Counted from the stretch's first letter, positions 34,406 to 43,102 are shown. The stretch: DNA of 64,000 nucleotides from Dysgonamonadaceae bacterium (GCA_031254645.1 JAIRUA010000008.1:51210-115209), one strand, 5' to 3'. Notes: generated by a model not told the origin, from the letters alone. A program made the numbers and translations.

Positions 34406-35566
34406 ATGAAGAAAACAATTCTATTTCTATCAGCCATTATTTTGCTGATAAGTTGCAAAGATGATTACGCTCCGGAGCCGTCATTGGCAACACCTGTCAT
34501 TACCATCACATCGCCCGCAAGCGGTTTTTCGGTAGATATAATGCAATGGTTGCGCATCAATCCGCAGATAAGTAGTATTGATGAAGTTACATCTTCATGG
34601 TGGCTCAATGACGAAAAAATTGGCGATACGCAAAATCTTCTTCACGTTTTTGCCACGCCCGGTAGTTACAACCTCACATTGAAGACGAGCAACAGCATAG
34701 GCGAATCATCGAAAACAGTTACCGTAACGGTCAATGATGCAACTTATACGCCGAGTAGCCGTAACGGTCAGTTTAATAATTACATCACGCGCGTGTTCGA
34801 TTTTCTTCCTGCACCCGGTCAGTTTGTCAATAAAATGCCCGAAGCAACAACCGATGATACGCCCAGAACAATGCGTAAAAAAACAGAAGAAATTCTCACA
34901 AGTGGCGGTATGATTTCGCTAGGCGGATTTGGCGGTTACGTTGTTTTTGGTTTCGACCACGTAGTTGTTAATCAAAAAGGCAACAACTTTATTGTGCTTG
35001 GAAATGCTTTTACCAATGGGGCAGAGCCGGGTGTAATTATGGTGGCGGTTGATACCAACGGCACCGGATTTCCTGACGATGATACCGAATGGTTTGAAAT
35101 TGCAGGCTCTGAATTTCACAAACCCACTACCATTAGGGATTATGAAATCACTTATTACAGACCCGAATCGGAGCCTGCAACCCGTCCCTATACGAATTAT
35201 ATCCGTTGGACAGACAATCAAGGAGATGAGGGTTGGATTTCCAAAAATCAATTTCACAGTCAGGCGTATTTTCCACTTTGGGCAGGCGATAAACTGACTT
35301 TGAGCGGAACTTTTATGGAAGCAACTATTTTTCAAAACGGCACTATATGGCAAAGTCCTGCCGTTGCGTTTGGCTATGCCGATAATTGGGCAAACAATGA
35401 CCCTCGCGGACATATCGACCTTGATTGGGCTGTGGATGCAGACGGTAATCCCGTAAAATTGAAAGGTATTGACTTCGTGAGAGTATACACCGGAAACCGC
35501 GCCGAAGGCGGTTTGTTAGGCGAAATTTCGACTGAAGTTGCCGGATTTACGAATTTGAATTTTTAG
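34406..35566 (+). CDS. Surface lipoprotein with PKD-like N-domain (candidate corrinoid binder)
   Basis: A 386-residue lipoprotein; lipobox LLISC with Cys17. Residues about 30-115 form an Ig/PKD-like domain (ATPVITITSPASGFSVD, then TPGSYNLTLKTSNSIGESSKTVTVTV). The larger C-terminal part (about 125-386) contains GGYVVFGFDHVVVNQKGNNF and the ending DWAVDADGNPVKLKGIDFVR, a pattern found in Bacteroidota cell-surface proteins. BtuH, another class of Bacteroidota B12-binding lipoproteins, is found at this position in related loci, but I cannot confirm homology from memory. It lies between two BtuG-like genes in the riboswitch-2 operon, 18 bases after the first, so a role in corrinoid capture is inferred. 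Confidence 0.6.
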   Translation: MKKTILFLSAIILLISCKDDYAPEPSLATPVITITSPASGFSVDIMQWLRINPQISSIDEVTSSWWLNDEKIGDTQNLLHVFATPGSYNLTLKTSNSIGESSKTVTVTVNDATYTPSSRNGQFNNYITRVFDFLPAPGQFVNKMPEATTDDTPRTMRKKTEEILTSGGMISLGGFGGYVVFGFDHVVVNQKGNNFIVLGNAFTNGAEPGVIMVAVDTNGTGFPDDDTEWFEIAGSEFHKPTTIRDYEITYYRPESEPATRPYTNYIRWTDNQGDEGWISKNQFHSQAYFPLWAGDKLTLSGTFMEATIFQNGTIWQSPAVAFGYADNWANNDPRGHIDLDWAVDADGNPVKLKGIDFVRVYTGNRAEGGLLGEISTEVAGFTNLNF

Positions 35567-35612
35567 AACAAAATACAAGATAATTAATTAACAATCAAAA
35601 CATTTAATCAAA

Positions 35613-36929
35613 ATGAAAAGAATTATTTTTTCCTTGGTAATGGTAGCTACCTTACTGACAGGTTGCTACAAAGACGACATCAACGATTTGAGAAAAGACC
35701 TCGAAGAGTTGCGAAAAGAACAGGAACGTCAAGCCCAATTGCTTGTCGATTATGAAACGCTTTTGAAGGCATTCCAAGACCGGCTAACCGTTACCGGTGT
35801 AACCGAAACCGCTGATGGATTTGAAGTTACATTTTCCGACGGTTCGACGAAAAAATTGGCGCAAACGTCCATTGTGCGTGTTGTGGAAGAAGGCGGAACC
35901 ATTACGTTTTATATGAGCGACGGCAGCACCATCACAATGAACCAAACGGAAACCGTTGGTTTGTGGGTACTTTCCGAAGGCGGATTTGGCAGCGGAAACG
36001 GACAGTTGGTTTATTACAGTTTAGACATTGCCACCAACAGATTTGTACGGGACAACGAAAGACGTTTTACCAACTTCGGTGAAACACCCAACGATTTAAT
36101 GATTTACGGCTCTAAAATGTATGCCACTATTACCGGAACAGAAGCCGGCGGTATTGTGCGGGTACTCAATCCAATCACAGGTGAAACCATTAGAGATATT
36201 GTATTGAGCAAAGAGTCTGTCAATCAACAGCCAAGACGTTTAGCCGCCGCCAACGGCAATGTTTTCGTTACACTTTATTCGGGTGCGGTGGCGCAAATCG
36301 ACACCACTTCGTTCACGAATCAAGTCATCGGACTTACCGGCACATTTTCGGAAGGAATTGCCGTGCAAGGGCAATCGCTCTTTATTGCCAATTCGGGACA
36401 AGGCGAGGGTAACACCGTTTCGGTAGTGGATATTCCTACGTTTACGGAAACAAGAGTGCTCGAAGTGCCTTACAATCCGACAAATATTGTGAGCACTTCC
36501 ACCGGCGAACTGTTTCTTAATACCGCTGCTGTATGGATGGGTCCCGCAGCCGGCGCACCTGCCAACGTTCACGTGTTAAACGCAGCAACAGGACAAATTA
36601 CCCAGACATTAAATACACAGGTTGAAAGCATTGCGGCAGGAAGAAATTTTGTTTACGGTGCATTTTTCGATTGGAATACTTTTGGCGGGTCAATCAAACA
36701 AATATCCATTGCCAACAAAGTCGTGAGTGATTTTACGTCATCGGCAAATGTCAGTTCATTGATGTTTCCCTACAAAGTATCGGTAAACCCGATTACTAAC
36801 GAAGTTTTTGTAACACAACAAATGGGACAAGCCGTTGCTCGATATAGCGAAAACGGTACGTTGATTGAAACACTGCAAGTGGGTCAGCAAAACGGTGCAG
36901 TTGTGGCGTTTGTTAATATTGTAAGATAA
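35613..36929 (+). CDS. Second BtuG-like propeller lipoprotein with coiled-coil stalk
   Basis: A 438-residue lipoprotein; lipobox LLTGC with Cys18. A heptad-like helix (about 20-58: DINDLRKDLEELRKEQER, QAQLLVDYETLLKAF) leads into a small beta region (60-105, with FSDGSTKKL and MSDGSTITM as a tandem pair) and then a YncE-like propeller (about 110-438: WVLSEGGFGSGNGQLVYYS, VFVTLYSGAVAQIDT, FIANSGQGEGNTVSVVDIP). It is a paralogue of the propeller at 33239 but raised on an extra stalk. It overlaps the following membrane-protein gene by one base. Corrinoid-binding role is inferred from operon membership. Confidence 0.75.
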   Translation: MKRIIFSLVMVATLLTGCYKDDINDLRKDLEELRKEQERQAQLLVDYETLLKAFQDRLTVTGVTETADGFEVTFSDGSTKKLAQTSIVRVVEEGGTITFYMSDGSTITMNQTETVGLWVLSEGGFGSGNGQLVYYSLDIATNRFVRDNERRFTNFGETPNDLMIYGSKMYATITGTEAGGIVRVLNPITGETIRDIVLSKESVNQQPRRLAAANGNVFVTLYSGAVAQIDTTSFTNQVIGLTGTFSEGIAVQGQSLFIANSGQGEGNTVSVVDIPTFTETRVLEVPYNPTNIVSTSTGELFLNTAAVWMGPAAGAPANVHVLNAATGQITQTLNTQVESIAAGRNFVYGAFFDWNTFGGSIKQISIANKVVSDFTSSANVSSLMFPYKVSVNPITNEVFVTQQMGQAVARYSENGTLIETLQVGQQNGAVVAFVNIVR

Positions 36930-37522
36930 TGGAAAAAAGCAAATTAAACTTGCGCTTCAGAGTAATAACATTGATGGTTTTTGTGGTAGCAATGTGTCGC
37001 CTGCTTCCAAGTCCGCCGAATTTTGCGCCTATCGGTGCAATGGCTCTTTTCGGCGCAGCGTATTTCACCAAACGCTATTGGGCGTTTCTCATTCCCGTAG
37101 CATCAATGTGGATAAGCGATTTGATATTGAACAATACGATATATGGACAATATTTCGACCACTTTGTTTGGTTTTCTTCATTTTCATTGTTTACTTATGG
37201 TGCTTTTACACTTATTGTGGTGCTTGGTATGTTTACATTGAAAAAAGTACGCGTATCCAATTTGCTTTTTTCAGCATTGGGTACATCGGTCATCTTTTTT
37301 CTTGTATCCAACTTCGGCGTATGGCTTATGTTCAATATGTATCCCAAGACATTAAGCGGATTAATGGCTTGTTACGTGGCAGGAATACCGTTTTTTCATA
37401 ACACGGTTATGGGGGATTTAGTGTACACAAGTGCAATGTTTGTCATTTTTGAGCTGTATGCAAGAAAATTTCCACAGTTGGCTTATTGTCCCGCAACAAT
37501 GGCGAATAGCATAATAGATTGA
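36929..37522 (+). CDS. DUF6580 polytopic membrane protein (candidate corrinoid inner-membrane component)
   Basis: A 197-residue protein with about six transmembrane helices. LLPSPPNFAPIGAMALFGAAYF (24-45) is the family's N-terminal signature, with SMWISDLILNN (about 59-69) and SNFGVWLMFNMYPKTLSGLM (about 131-150) further conserved segments. Size and topology resemble the S-components of ECF vitamin transporters; DUF6580 is thought to belong near them, though this is from memory. Cysteines (Cys23 and one in ACYVAG) exist, but I cannot tie them to decyanation as described for BtuM. Its start overlaps the preceding stop (TAATG), so it is translated from the corrinoid operon, and no BtuCDF is in the window. 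Confidence 0.7.
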   Translation: MEKSKLNLRFRVITLMVFVVAMCRLLPSPPNFAPIGAMALFGAAYFTKRYWAFLIPVASMWISDLILNNTIYGQYFDHFVWFSSFSLFTYGAFTLIVVLGMFTLKKVRVSNLLFSALGTSVIFFLVSNFGVWLMFNMYPKTLSGLMACYVAGIPFFHNTVMGDLVYTSAMFVIFELYARKFPQLAYCPATMANSIID

Positions 37523-37531
37523 TTTAAGGAT

Positions 37532-37563
37532 AAAAAGCCGCAAGTTTTTCTCTTGCGGCTTTT
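37532..37563. terminator. Bidirectional terminator of the corrinoid operon
   Basis: AAAAGCCGCAAG (37533-37544) pairs with CTTGCGGCTTTT (37552-37563), flanked by A and T runs; it separates the corrinoid operon from convergent rubrerythrin. Confidence 0.85.
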
Positions 37564-37594
37564 CATTTGCTCTCAATCAGAATAAATCTAATTA

Positions 37595-38173
37595 TCAATA
37601 CCAAACATCGTTTTTTACTTCAAAATATGCTTGCGGATGCAAACAAGCCGGACATTTTTGTGGCGCTTTTTTGCCTTTGTGTACAAATCCGCAATTACGG
37701 CATTGCCACTCAACTTCTTCGTGGCGAGCAAAAATAGTATGATGCTCCAAATGATGCAACAACTTGCGATAGCGCTCTTCGTGAATACTTTCGGCTGCGG
37801 AAATCATTCGATACATCACGGCAATTTCTTTAAAACCTTCCTCTTCAGCTACAATTGCAAAAGCGGGATATAGATCTGTCCATTCTTCGGCTTCGCCGTC
37901 GGCAGCTTCTTTCAAGTTGTGAGCTGTATCGCCGATAACGCCGGCGGGATACGTGGCTGTGATTTCCAACATTCCTCCTTCGAGGTATTTGAACATACGC
38001 TTTGCATGTTCTTTTTCTTGTTCGGCTGTTTCGAGGAAAATGGCTGCAATTTGCTCATATCCTTCTTTTTTGGCTACGCTTGCATAATAGGTGTAGCGCA
38101 TTCTCGCTTGTGATTCGCCTGCGAATGTTTTTAACAGGTTTTTTTCTGTTTGGGTTCCTTTGATACTTTTCAT
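37595..38173 (-). CDS. rbr: Rubrerythrin
   Basis: A 192-residue non-haem di-iron peroxidase of anaerobes that detoxifies hydrogen peroxide in the cytosol. The ferritin-like domain (1-145) shows the iron ligands in FAGESQARMRY (Glu20), EQEKEHAKRM (Glu53, His56) and SIHEERY (about 129-135). A C-terminal rubredoxin domain has the CRNCG and CPAC cysteine pairs (about residues 158-177). Length and domain order are typical. It is single, with no adjacent peroxide regulator. It supports an anaerobic lifestyle. Confidence 0.97.
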   Translation of the reverse strand: MKSIKGTQTEKNLLKTFAGESQARMRYTYYASVAKKEGYEQIAAIFLETAEQEKEHAKRMFKYLEGGMLEITATYPAGVIGDTAHNLKEAADGEAEEWTDLYPAFAIVAEEEGFKEIAVMYRMISAAESIHEERYRKLLHHLEHHTIFARHEEVEWQCRNCGFVHKGKKAPQKCPACLHPQAYFEVKNDVWY

Positions 38174-38240
38174 TTGTTTTGAATTTTGAGTATTTTATAG
38201 TTCTATGTATTTATATATAACAATCAAATGGAAAAAAAGT

Positions 38241-38588
38241 TTATTCTACTTTTTTTGAGTTCAAAAACTGCTCTATTTCTGTTTTCAGCAAAGGGACATC
38301 ACGAGAAATAACGCCCCAAATAATAGTATCATCAACTTTATCATAACCGTGAATCACCCAGTTTCGCAAACTGACAATACGTTTTGCATTTGTCAGAGCA
38401 ATATTTTCATCGATCTTCAGAATTCGATTTGTTGCCTCGCCAATAATTTCTAACTCTCGCTCTATTCCTCTACGAAGCAATTTGTTTGCTTTGTACTGAT
38501 TGAAATCTCGTTTTTCACCCAAATAATCGAAAATAGAATCAATAGAAATTTGAATATCAAGCAGGTATTTTAGAATTTCACGCTGCAT
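38241..38588 (-). CDS. hepT: HepT-like toxin (DUF86 HEPN RNase)
   Basis: A 115-residue HEPN-domain protein. The active-site motif Rx4HxY is intact: Arg75, His80 and Tyr82 in RNWVIHGY. HepT is an RNase toxin neutralised when its antitoxin MntA adds AMP units to the motif tyrosine (type VII toxin-antitoxin). The start is set at MQREILKYLL; a longer reading from 38612 would overlap the antitoxin further. The gene overlaps the end of mntA by 11 bases. Identity by motif and gene pairing is strong; toxicity is inferred. Confidence 0.88.
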   Translation of the reverse strand: MQREILKYLLDIQISIDSIFDYLGEKRDFNQYKANKLLRRGIERELEIIGEATNRILKIDENIALTNAKRIVSLRNWVIHGYDKVDDTIIWGVISRDVPLLKTEIEQFLNSKKVE

Positions 38589-38883
38589 ACAATAACTGTT
38601 TGGTTTCGTCAATACTTTGGATAAAATAGGGATTTGAGAGCGAATTTTCGGTTACTAAATCAATTTTTCGGTCAAACAGTTTTTCTAGTTCTTCATGTAA
38701 AGCAAAATAATTATCGGTATATTTTTCAATAGATAACTCTTTGAACGACACAAGCATATCAATATCGCTGTCTGCATTAAACTTGTCTGTGCAGACAGAG
38801 CCGAAAACATACATCGTTTTCACATCGTAAGCAACACACAATGCCCTCAAAAGCAATAATTTCTCCGAAATAACTGATGCCAT
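38578..38883 (-). CDS. mntA: MntA-like minimal nucleotidyltransferase antitoxin
   Basis: A 101-residue nucleotidyltransferase of the polymerase-beta superfamily. The catalytic pattern GSx10DxD is present: Gly28-Ser29 in VFGSVCTDKF, then Asp40 and Asp42 in ADSDIDML, and the downstream third carboxylate is likely in RKIDLVTE (about 72-79). It should AMPylate its partner HepT. It is upstream of hepT and overlaps it, the canonical order. A CAAAGGTA box (TACCTTTG on the minus strand) begins 17 bases before its start. Confidence 0.88.
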   Translation of the reverse strand: MASVISEKLLLLRALCVAYDVKTMYVFGSVCTDKFNADSDIDMLVSFKELSIEKYTDNYFALHEELEKLFDRKIDLVTENSLSNPYFIQSIDETKQLLYAA

Positions 38884-38899
38884 AACTAAAACTTTTTTA

Positions 38900-38907
38900 C
38901 AAAGGTA
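38900..38907 (-). promoter_or_regulatory. -7 box of the mntA-hepT operon
   Basis: TACCTTTG on the minus strand, 17 bases before the mntA start. Confidence 0.45.
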
Positions 38908-38978
38908 AAACTTTCGCTACAAATATACACAACTATTTTGAAATAACCAAGATATTTAAAATCTATGTTTCGACTTTG

Positions 38979-39003
38979 CGCTTCGGCTCCGTTCAGCGAC
39001 CGC
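38979..39003. repeat. Second copy of the 'cttcggctcc' dispersed repeat core
   Basis: GCTTCGGCTCCGTTCAGCGAC (read with C at 39001) differs from the hairpin loop at 15657-15679 in only a few positions. Here it lacks flanking inverted arms. It lies between mntA's promoter and the ABC-F gene end. Confidence 0.6.
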
Positions 39004-39028
39004 CTGTTTTCATATATTAGCATATTAT

Positions 39029-40900
39029 TCAGACAAACTCACTCAATTCAATCCATCTTTCCGTTTTTTCCTCAATCAACGTCATCACTTCCGAAATGCG
39101 ATTCGATTTCTCAACTAACGTTTCCGACGAAAGCATCCCCGACGAAAGCTCTATTTCGAGCGATATTTTTTCTTCTTCCAATCGCGCGATTTCGGGCTCT
39201 AACTCATCGAATTCACGTTTTTCTTTGAATGTGAGCTTCGTTTTTTCTGCCGAATGAAATTTCTCTACTACGCGTTCTTTGTTTTCAATTTTTACTGTTT
39301 CCGATTTTTCTTTATCTTTGATAGATTTCCAGTCACGATATTGCGTGTAATTGCCCGGAAAATTCTGAATATCGGCATTTCCGTGAAAAACGAGCAAATG
39401 GTCAATCACTTTGTCCATAAAATAACGGTCGTGTGAAATGACAATCAAACAGCCTTTGAATCCTTTCAGGTACTCTTCGAGGATATTCAACGTCATAATA
39501 TCGAGGTCGTTGGTCGGCTCATCGAGTACAAGAAAATTCGGATTTTTTATTAACACCGTGCAGAGATACAACCGCCGTTTTTCGCCGCCGCTTAATTTAT
39601 ATACGTAGTTGTGTTGTTTTTCGGGCGGAAAGAGAAAATGTTGCAAAAATTGCGATGCTGTGAGTCGATTTCCATTACCCATATCAATAACTTCGGCAAT
39701 TGCCTGCACTACGTCAATCACTTTTGTTTGTCCGTTAAACGTCAGTCCGTCTTGACTATAATAGCCAAAGTTGACGGTCTCGCCGATGTCGAAATGTCCG
39801 CTATCGGGCGGCACTTCGCCAAGCAACATTTTTACGAAAGTTGATTTTCCTGTACCGTTATTGCCTACGATGCCCATTTTTTCATATCGGGAAAAAATAT
39901 AATTGAAATCATTGGTAATTTTAATATCATCGAAACTTTTTGTAACGTGTACAGCTTCAAATATTTTGTTGCCGATATATGCACCTTTTGCCGAAAGACG
40001 AACACCCTCGTCCTGTTTACGCTGTTTTGCCTTTTCTTCGATTTCGTAAAAAGCATCAATGCGCGCTTTCGCTTTCGTGGCGCGGGCTTGCGGTTGGCGG
40101 CGCATCCATTCCAATTCGGTTTTATATAAATTTCGTGCGCGATCAGTTTCGGCATTTTGCGTTTGCATCCGCTCGTCCTTTTTTTCGAGAAAATAAGAGA
40201 AATTGCCTTTGTATGAATAGAATTGCTTGTTGTCGATTTCGAGAATTTGCGTGCAAATACGGTCGAGAAAATAGCGGTCGTGCGTAACCATCAGCAAGCT
40301 CATTTTTGAGCGCGAAAGATAATCTTCTAACCACTCAACCATATCAAGGTCAAGATGATTGGTCGGCTCATCAAGCACTATCAATTCCGGCTCGGAAATG
40401 AGTACGTTGGCAAGTGCCACACGTTTGATTTGTCCGCCCGAAAGTTCGCCGATTTTTTGGTCGAAACGATTGATTTTTAACTGCGTGAGAATTTGTTTGA
40501 TGCGCTGTTCGTAATCCCACGCTTTGTGTAAATCCATTTGTGCGATAGCCTCGTCTAATTCTTCGGAATTACCCGATGCGATGATTTTTTCATAATGAGC
40601 AATCACTTTTACAGCTTCGTTATCAGATTGAAAGCAGGCTTCGAGCACCGTGAGCACGGGGTCGAATTGCGGCATTTGGTCGAGATAGGCAAAACGCACA
40701 TCGTTGCGAAAAACCACTCGTCCGCTGTCGAACGACTCAAGTCCGGCAATGATGTTGAGGAGTGTTGTTTTTCCCGCGCCGTTTTTGGCGATAAGTCCTA
40801 TTTTATCGCCTTCGGCAATGCCGAAAGAGATATCACGGAATAGCACCAAATCGCCGAAAGATTTGGTGAGAGTGTCTATTTGGAGGAGTGGATTTACCAT
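39029..40900 (-). CDS. ABC-F family ATPase (Uup/EttA-like)
   Basis: A 623-residue soluble protein with two ABC domains and no transmembrane part. Domain 1 (about 6-245) has Walker A AKNGAGKTTLL (about 38-48), signature LSGGQIKR and Walker B LIVLDEPTNHLDL. Domain 2 (about 320-530) has GNNGTGKSTF, LSGGEKRR and FLVLDEPTNDLDI. A helical linker (about 245-310) and a C-terminal basic, coiled-coil extension (about 545-623, EPEIARLEEEKISLEIEL) complete it. ABC-F proteins bind the ribosomal E site and act on translation or antibiotic resistance; the C-terminal coiled coil is typical of Uup. It is 19 bases downstream of the DUF1016 gene on the same strand. Confidence 0.9.
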   Translation of the reverse strand: MVNPLLQIDTLTKSFGDLVLFRDISFGIAEGDKIGLIAKNGAGKTTLLNIIAGLESFDSGRVVFRNDVRFAYLDQMPQFDPVLTVLEACFQSDNEAVKVIAHYEKIIASGNSEELDEAIAQMDLHKAWDYEQRIKQILTQLKINRFDQKIGELSGGQIKRVALANVLISEPELIVLDEPTNHLDLDMVEWLEDYLSRSKMSLLMVTHDRYFLDRICTQILEIDNKQFYSYKGNFSYFLEKKDERMQTQNAETDRARNLYKTELEWMRRQPQARATKAKARIDAFYEIEEKAKQRKQDEGVRLSAKGAYIGNKIFEAVHVTKSFDDIKITNDFNYIFSRYEKMGIVGNNGTGKSTFVKMLLGEVPPDSGHFDIGETVNFGYYSQDGLTFNGQTKVIDVVQAIAEVIDMGNGNRLTASQFLQHFLFPPEKQHNYVYKLSGGEKRRLYLCTVLIKNPNFLVLDEPTNDLDIMTLNILEEYLKGFKGCLIVISHDRYFMDKVIDHLLVFHGNADIQNFPGNYTQYRDWKSIKDKEKSETVKIENKERVVEKFHSAEKTKLTFKEKREFDELEPEIARLEEEKISLEIELSSGMLSSETLVEKSNRISEVMTLIEEKTERWIELSEFV

Positions 40901-40919
40901 TGTCGGTTTATCTAATTAT

Positions 40920-41990
40920 TTATCTATCTATCACAGTATTTGTGTGGTATTCTTTTGCTATTGCAATAGCACGTTGTAATTTTTCACTCAATAGTTTTTT
41001 GTCGGGCAGTTGCGTATAGTACTGCGCTACTTTGATGCTATTGTCATCAAGCATTAGATATTCAATGTGTTCGGTATTTCCTTCCGAACAAAGAATTAAT
41101 CCTATTGGCGATTCTTCTCCCTCCATTCGTTCGTTTCTATTGAGATACCTTAAATACAGCAACATTTGCCCCTCGTGTTCGGGTTTAAATTTGCCGAGTT
41201 TCAAATCAATGGCTACCAAACGGCGTAATCTTCTGTGGTAGAACTGCAAATCTATATAGTAATCCGTAGAATCAACTGTTATTCGCTTTTGCCTGTCCAC
41301 AAAAGCAAAATCATTGCCCATTTCTTTAATAAACGATTGAATTTGAATTAAAATAGCATCTTCCAAGTCTTTTTCGCTATATACATCGGTCAATCCGAGC
41401 ATATCCAAAAAATAATCACTACGGAAAACGATGTTCGGCGTAAGCGTGCCGGTATCTTTTATTTTTGCAAGCTCCTGTTTAATAACTTCTTCCGGTTTTT
41501 TACTTAACGTGGTTAGTTCGTAAAGTTGATTGTCTATTTTTTCATTCAATGTCCGAGTATCCCAGTGTTCTAATCGACACATTTCCATATAGAACAACCG
41601 CTTTAATTCATCATCAATAAACATTAAAGAACGAAGATGTGTCCAAGTCAATTGGGTACGCACTGCGTATACAATTTGTTCTTCTGAAAAAATATACGCA
41701 GCGCGTATACAATGTAAAAGTTTTCTGTCGCTCCAACCTTTTCCATAACGCTCTGTCAGGCGAACTGACAGATTCTTAACGATTTGTTTTCCGTACTCGG
41801 CTCTTTTATTGTACAAAACATCTTCTTTGATGCGCTTGCCTATCTGCCAATGCATTATGCAGGCTTCGGCATTTACCGTTGTAGCCAGTCGCTGACGAGT
41901 GTTTTCTATCAACGAACAAACATCACCGTAAAGTTGGCTTTCTGCCCGTTTTGAAGGCAAGGGAGTATCTATTTTCTCAACATTTGTCAT
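40920..41990 (-). CDS. DUF1016/YhcG-family PDDEXK nuclease-like protein
   Basis: A 356-residue protein. The N-terminal helical DUF1016 domain (about 20-175) includes MHWQIGKRIKEDVL and the aromatic WTHLRSLMFIDD block. The C-terminal PD-(D/E)xK domain (about 200-345) shows NDFAFVDRQKRITVDSTDYY, then YIDLQFYHRRLRRLVAIDLKLGKFKPEHEGQM split over the core strands, so Asp and the E/D-x-K motif (DLKLGK) are present. Such proteins are found in defence islands and next to restriction systems, but no such partner is seen here. Endonuclease activity is inferred. Confidence 0.88.
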   Translation of the reverse strand: MTNVEKIDTPLPSKRAESQLYGDVCSLIENTRQRLATTVNAEACIMHWQIGKRIKEDVLYNKRAEYGKQIVKNLSVRLTERYGKGWSDRKLLHCIRAAYIFSEEQIVYAVRTQLTWTHLRSLMFIDDELKRLFYMEMCRLEHWDTRTLNEKIDNQLYELTTLSKKPEEVIKQELAKIKDTGTLTPNIVFRSDYFLDMLGLTDVYSEKDLEDAILIQIQSFIKEMGNDFAFVDRQKRITVDSTDYYIDLQFYHRRLRRLVAIDLKLGKFKPEHEGQMLLYLRYLNRNERMEGEESPIGLILCSEGNTEHIEYLMLDDNSIKVAQYYTQLPDKKLLSEKLQRAIAIAKEYHTNTVIDR

Positions 41991-42013
41991 ATTCGGATTG
42001 ATGATTTTGACTG

Positions 42014-42021
42014 CAAAGATA
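42014..42021 (-). promoter_or_regulatory. -7 box upstream of the DUF1016 gene
   Basis: TATCTTTG on the minus strand, 24 bases before the start at 41990. Confidence 0.4.
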
Positions 42022-42113
42022 GTGAGAATTTGGGAATTTTAGTTGTTGACAGGGAAAACCCGGAATGAAAAATAAATAAAATCACTCACATTACAAAAAA
42101 CACTGTCAATACA

Positions 42114-42144
42114 TTGCATTTCATCATTTGTTTCCGTAATTTTG
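42114..42144 (+). promoter_or_regulatory. Promoter of the DUF6263 gene
   Basis: TTG at 42114-42116 and TAATTTTG at 42137-42144 are 20 bases apart. Confidence 0.55.
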
Positions 42145-42184
42145 CATCAAATAAACAAAATAACATCAAAAAACAGGTTTAAAA

Positions 42185-43084
42185 ATGAACAAAAATAAAA
42201 TTATTTTTTTCGCTCTGTGCTTTTGTACAATTACATTGATGCAGGCTCAAACAATCAACCTATCGTTTAATCCAACAGAAGGCGAAACGTATTCGTATCG
42301 CTTCAGCAACAAGCAAGAAATGACGCAAAATGTGATGGGACAAAGCATTGTGATGAATATCGCAATGGATATTGTAACCGAAATGTCCGTAAAAGAAAAA
42401 ACCGCTGATAAAATAAGTATGGACTACGTTTATACGGAACTTATCGTAGATATTTCTTCGCCAATGATGACCATTCGTTACAATTCGGCAACCGGCGAGG
42501 AATTCGCATCAGGAATGGATATTTATCTTCATCAGCTTTACGGTGCGCTTCTCGGAAAGCCAATGAATGTTGTTTTTAGTTCCAATGGTACCGTTATTTC
42601 TGTTTCGGGTTTTGATGTCATTATGGACGAAATTCGTAAGAATACGCTTTCGGAAAATCCGGCGATGCAAGCAATGGCAGACGGTCTTTTGCAGGCATTT
42701 AATGAAGATGCGATGAAACAGATACTCGAACAGTCATTTGTTATGTATCCACAAAAAGCGATAACGATTGGCGATAGTTGGAGCAGTGATATTTCATCAA
42801 ATATAGCAGGAATGTCGAGCATCTCAACAAACACCTATACCCTTGTATCGGTAAAAGACGATGTAGTTTTTTTTGATGTAGTGAGTACATCAAAAACAAC
42901 TCCCAACGAAGGTATGGAGGGCGAAATGACAGGGGAGTTCAAGGGTAAAATGAGCCTTGAAGTCGAAACAGGTATGGTTATTGGTTTGAATTTGGTGGGA
43001 AATGTCAGCGGAACACTTTTCGTGCAGGGAATGGCTATTTCAACACACGGAGATTCACAATCGACAGTAACGTTAGAGCGATAA
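42185..43084 (+). CDS. DUF6263 family exported protein
   Basis: A 299-residue protein with a signal peptide (about 1-21, LMQAQ). The sequence FNPTEGETYSYRFSNKQEMTQNV near 28-50 and the long alternating strands (MDIVTEMSVKEKTADKISMDYVY) match the DUF6263 pattern, predicted beta-sandwich proteins of unknown function abundant in Bacteroidota. No lipobox cysteine follows the signal, so it is probably periplasmic or secreted. It is monocistronic with its own promoter and terminator. Family recognised from memory; function not assigned. Confidence 0.65.
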   Translation: MNKNKIIFFALCFCTITLMQAQTINLSFNPTEGETYSYRFSNKQEMTQNVMGQSIVMNIAMDIVTEMSVKEKTADKISMDYVYTELIVDISSPMMTIRYNSATGEEFASGMDIYLHQLYGALLGKPMNVVFSSNGTVISVSGFDVIMDEIRKNTLSENPAMQAMADGLLQAFNEDAMKQILEQSFVMYPQKAITIGDSWSSDISSNIAGMSSISTNTYTLVSVKDDVVFFDVVSTSKTTPNEGMEGEMTGEFKGKMSLEVETGMVIGLNLVGNVSGTLFVQGMAISTHGDSQSTVTLER

Positions 43085-43102
43085 AATGAGGTTTTATAAA
43101 AC

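Noticed and set aside
34919..35413. Minus-strand frame of about 160 codons opposite a lipoprotein gene
   Set aside because: It lies entirely inside a strong plus-strand gene and shows no recognisable domain.
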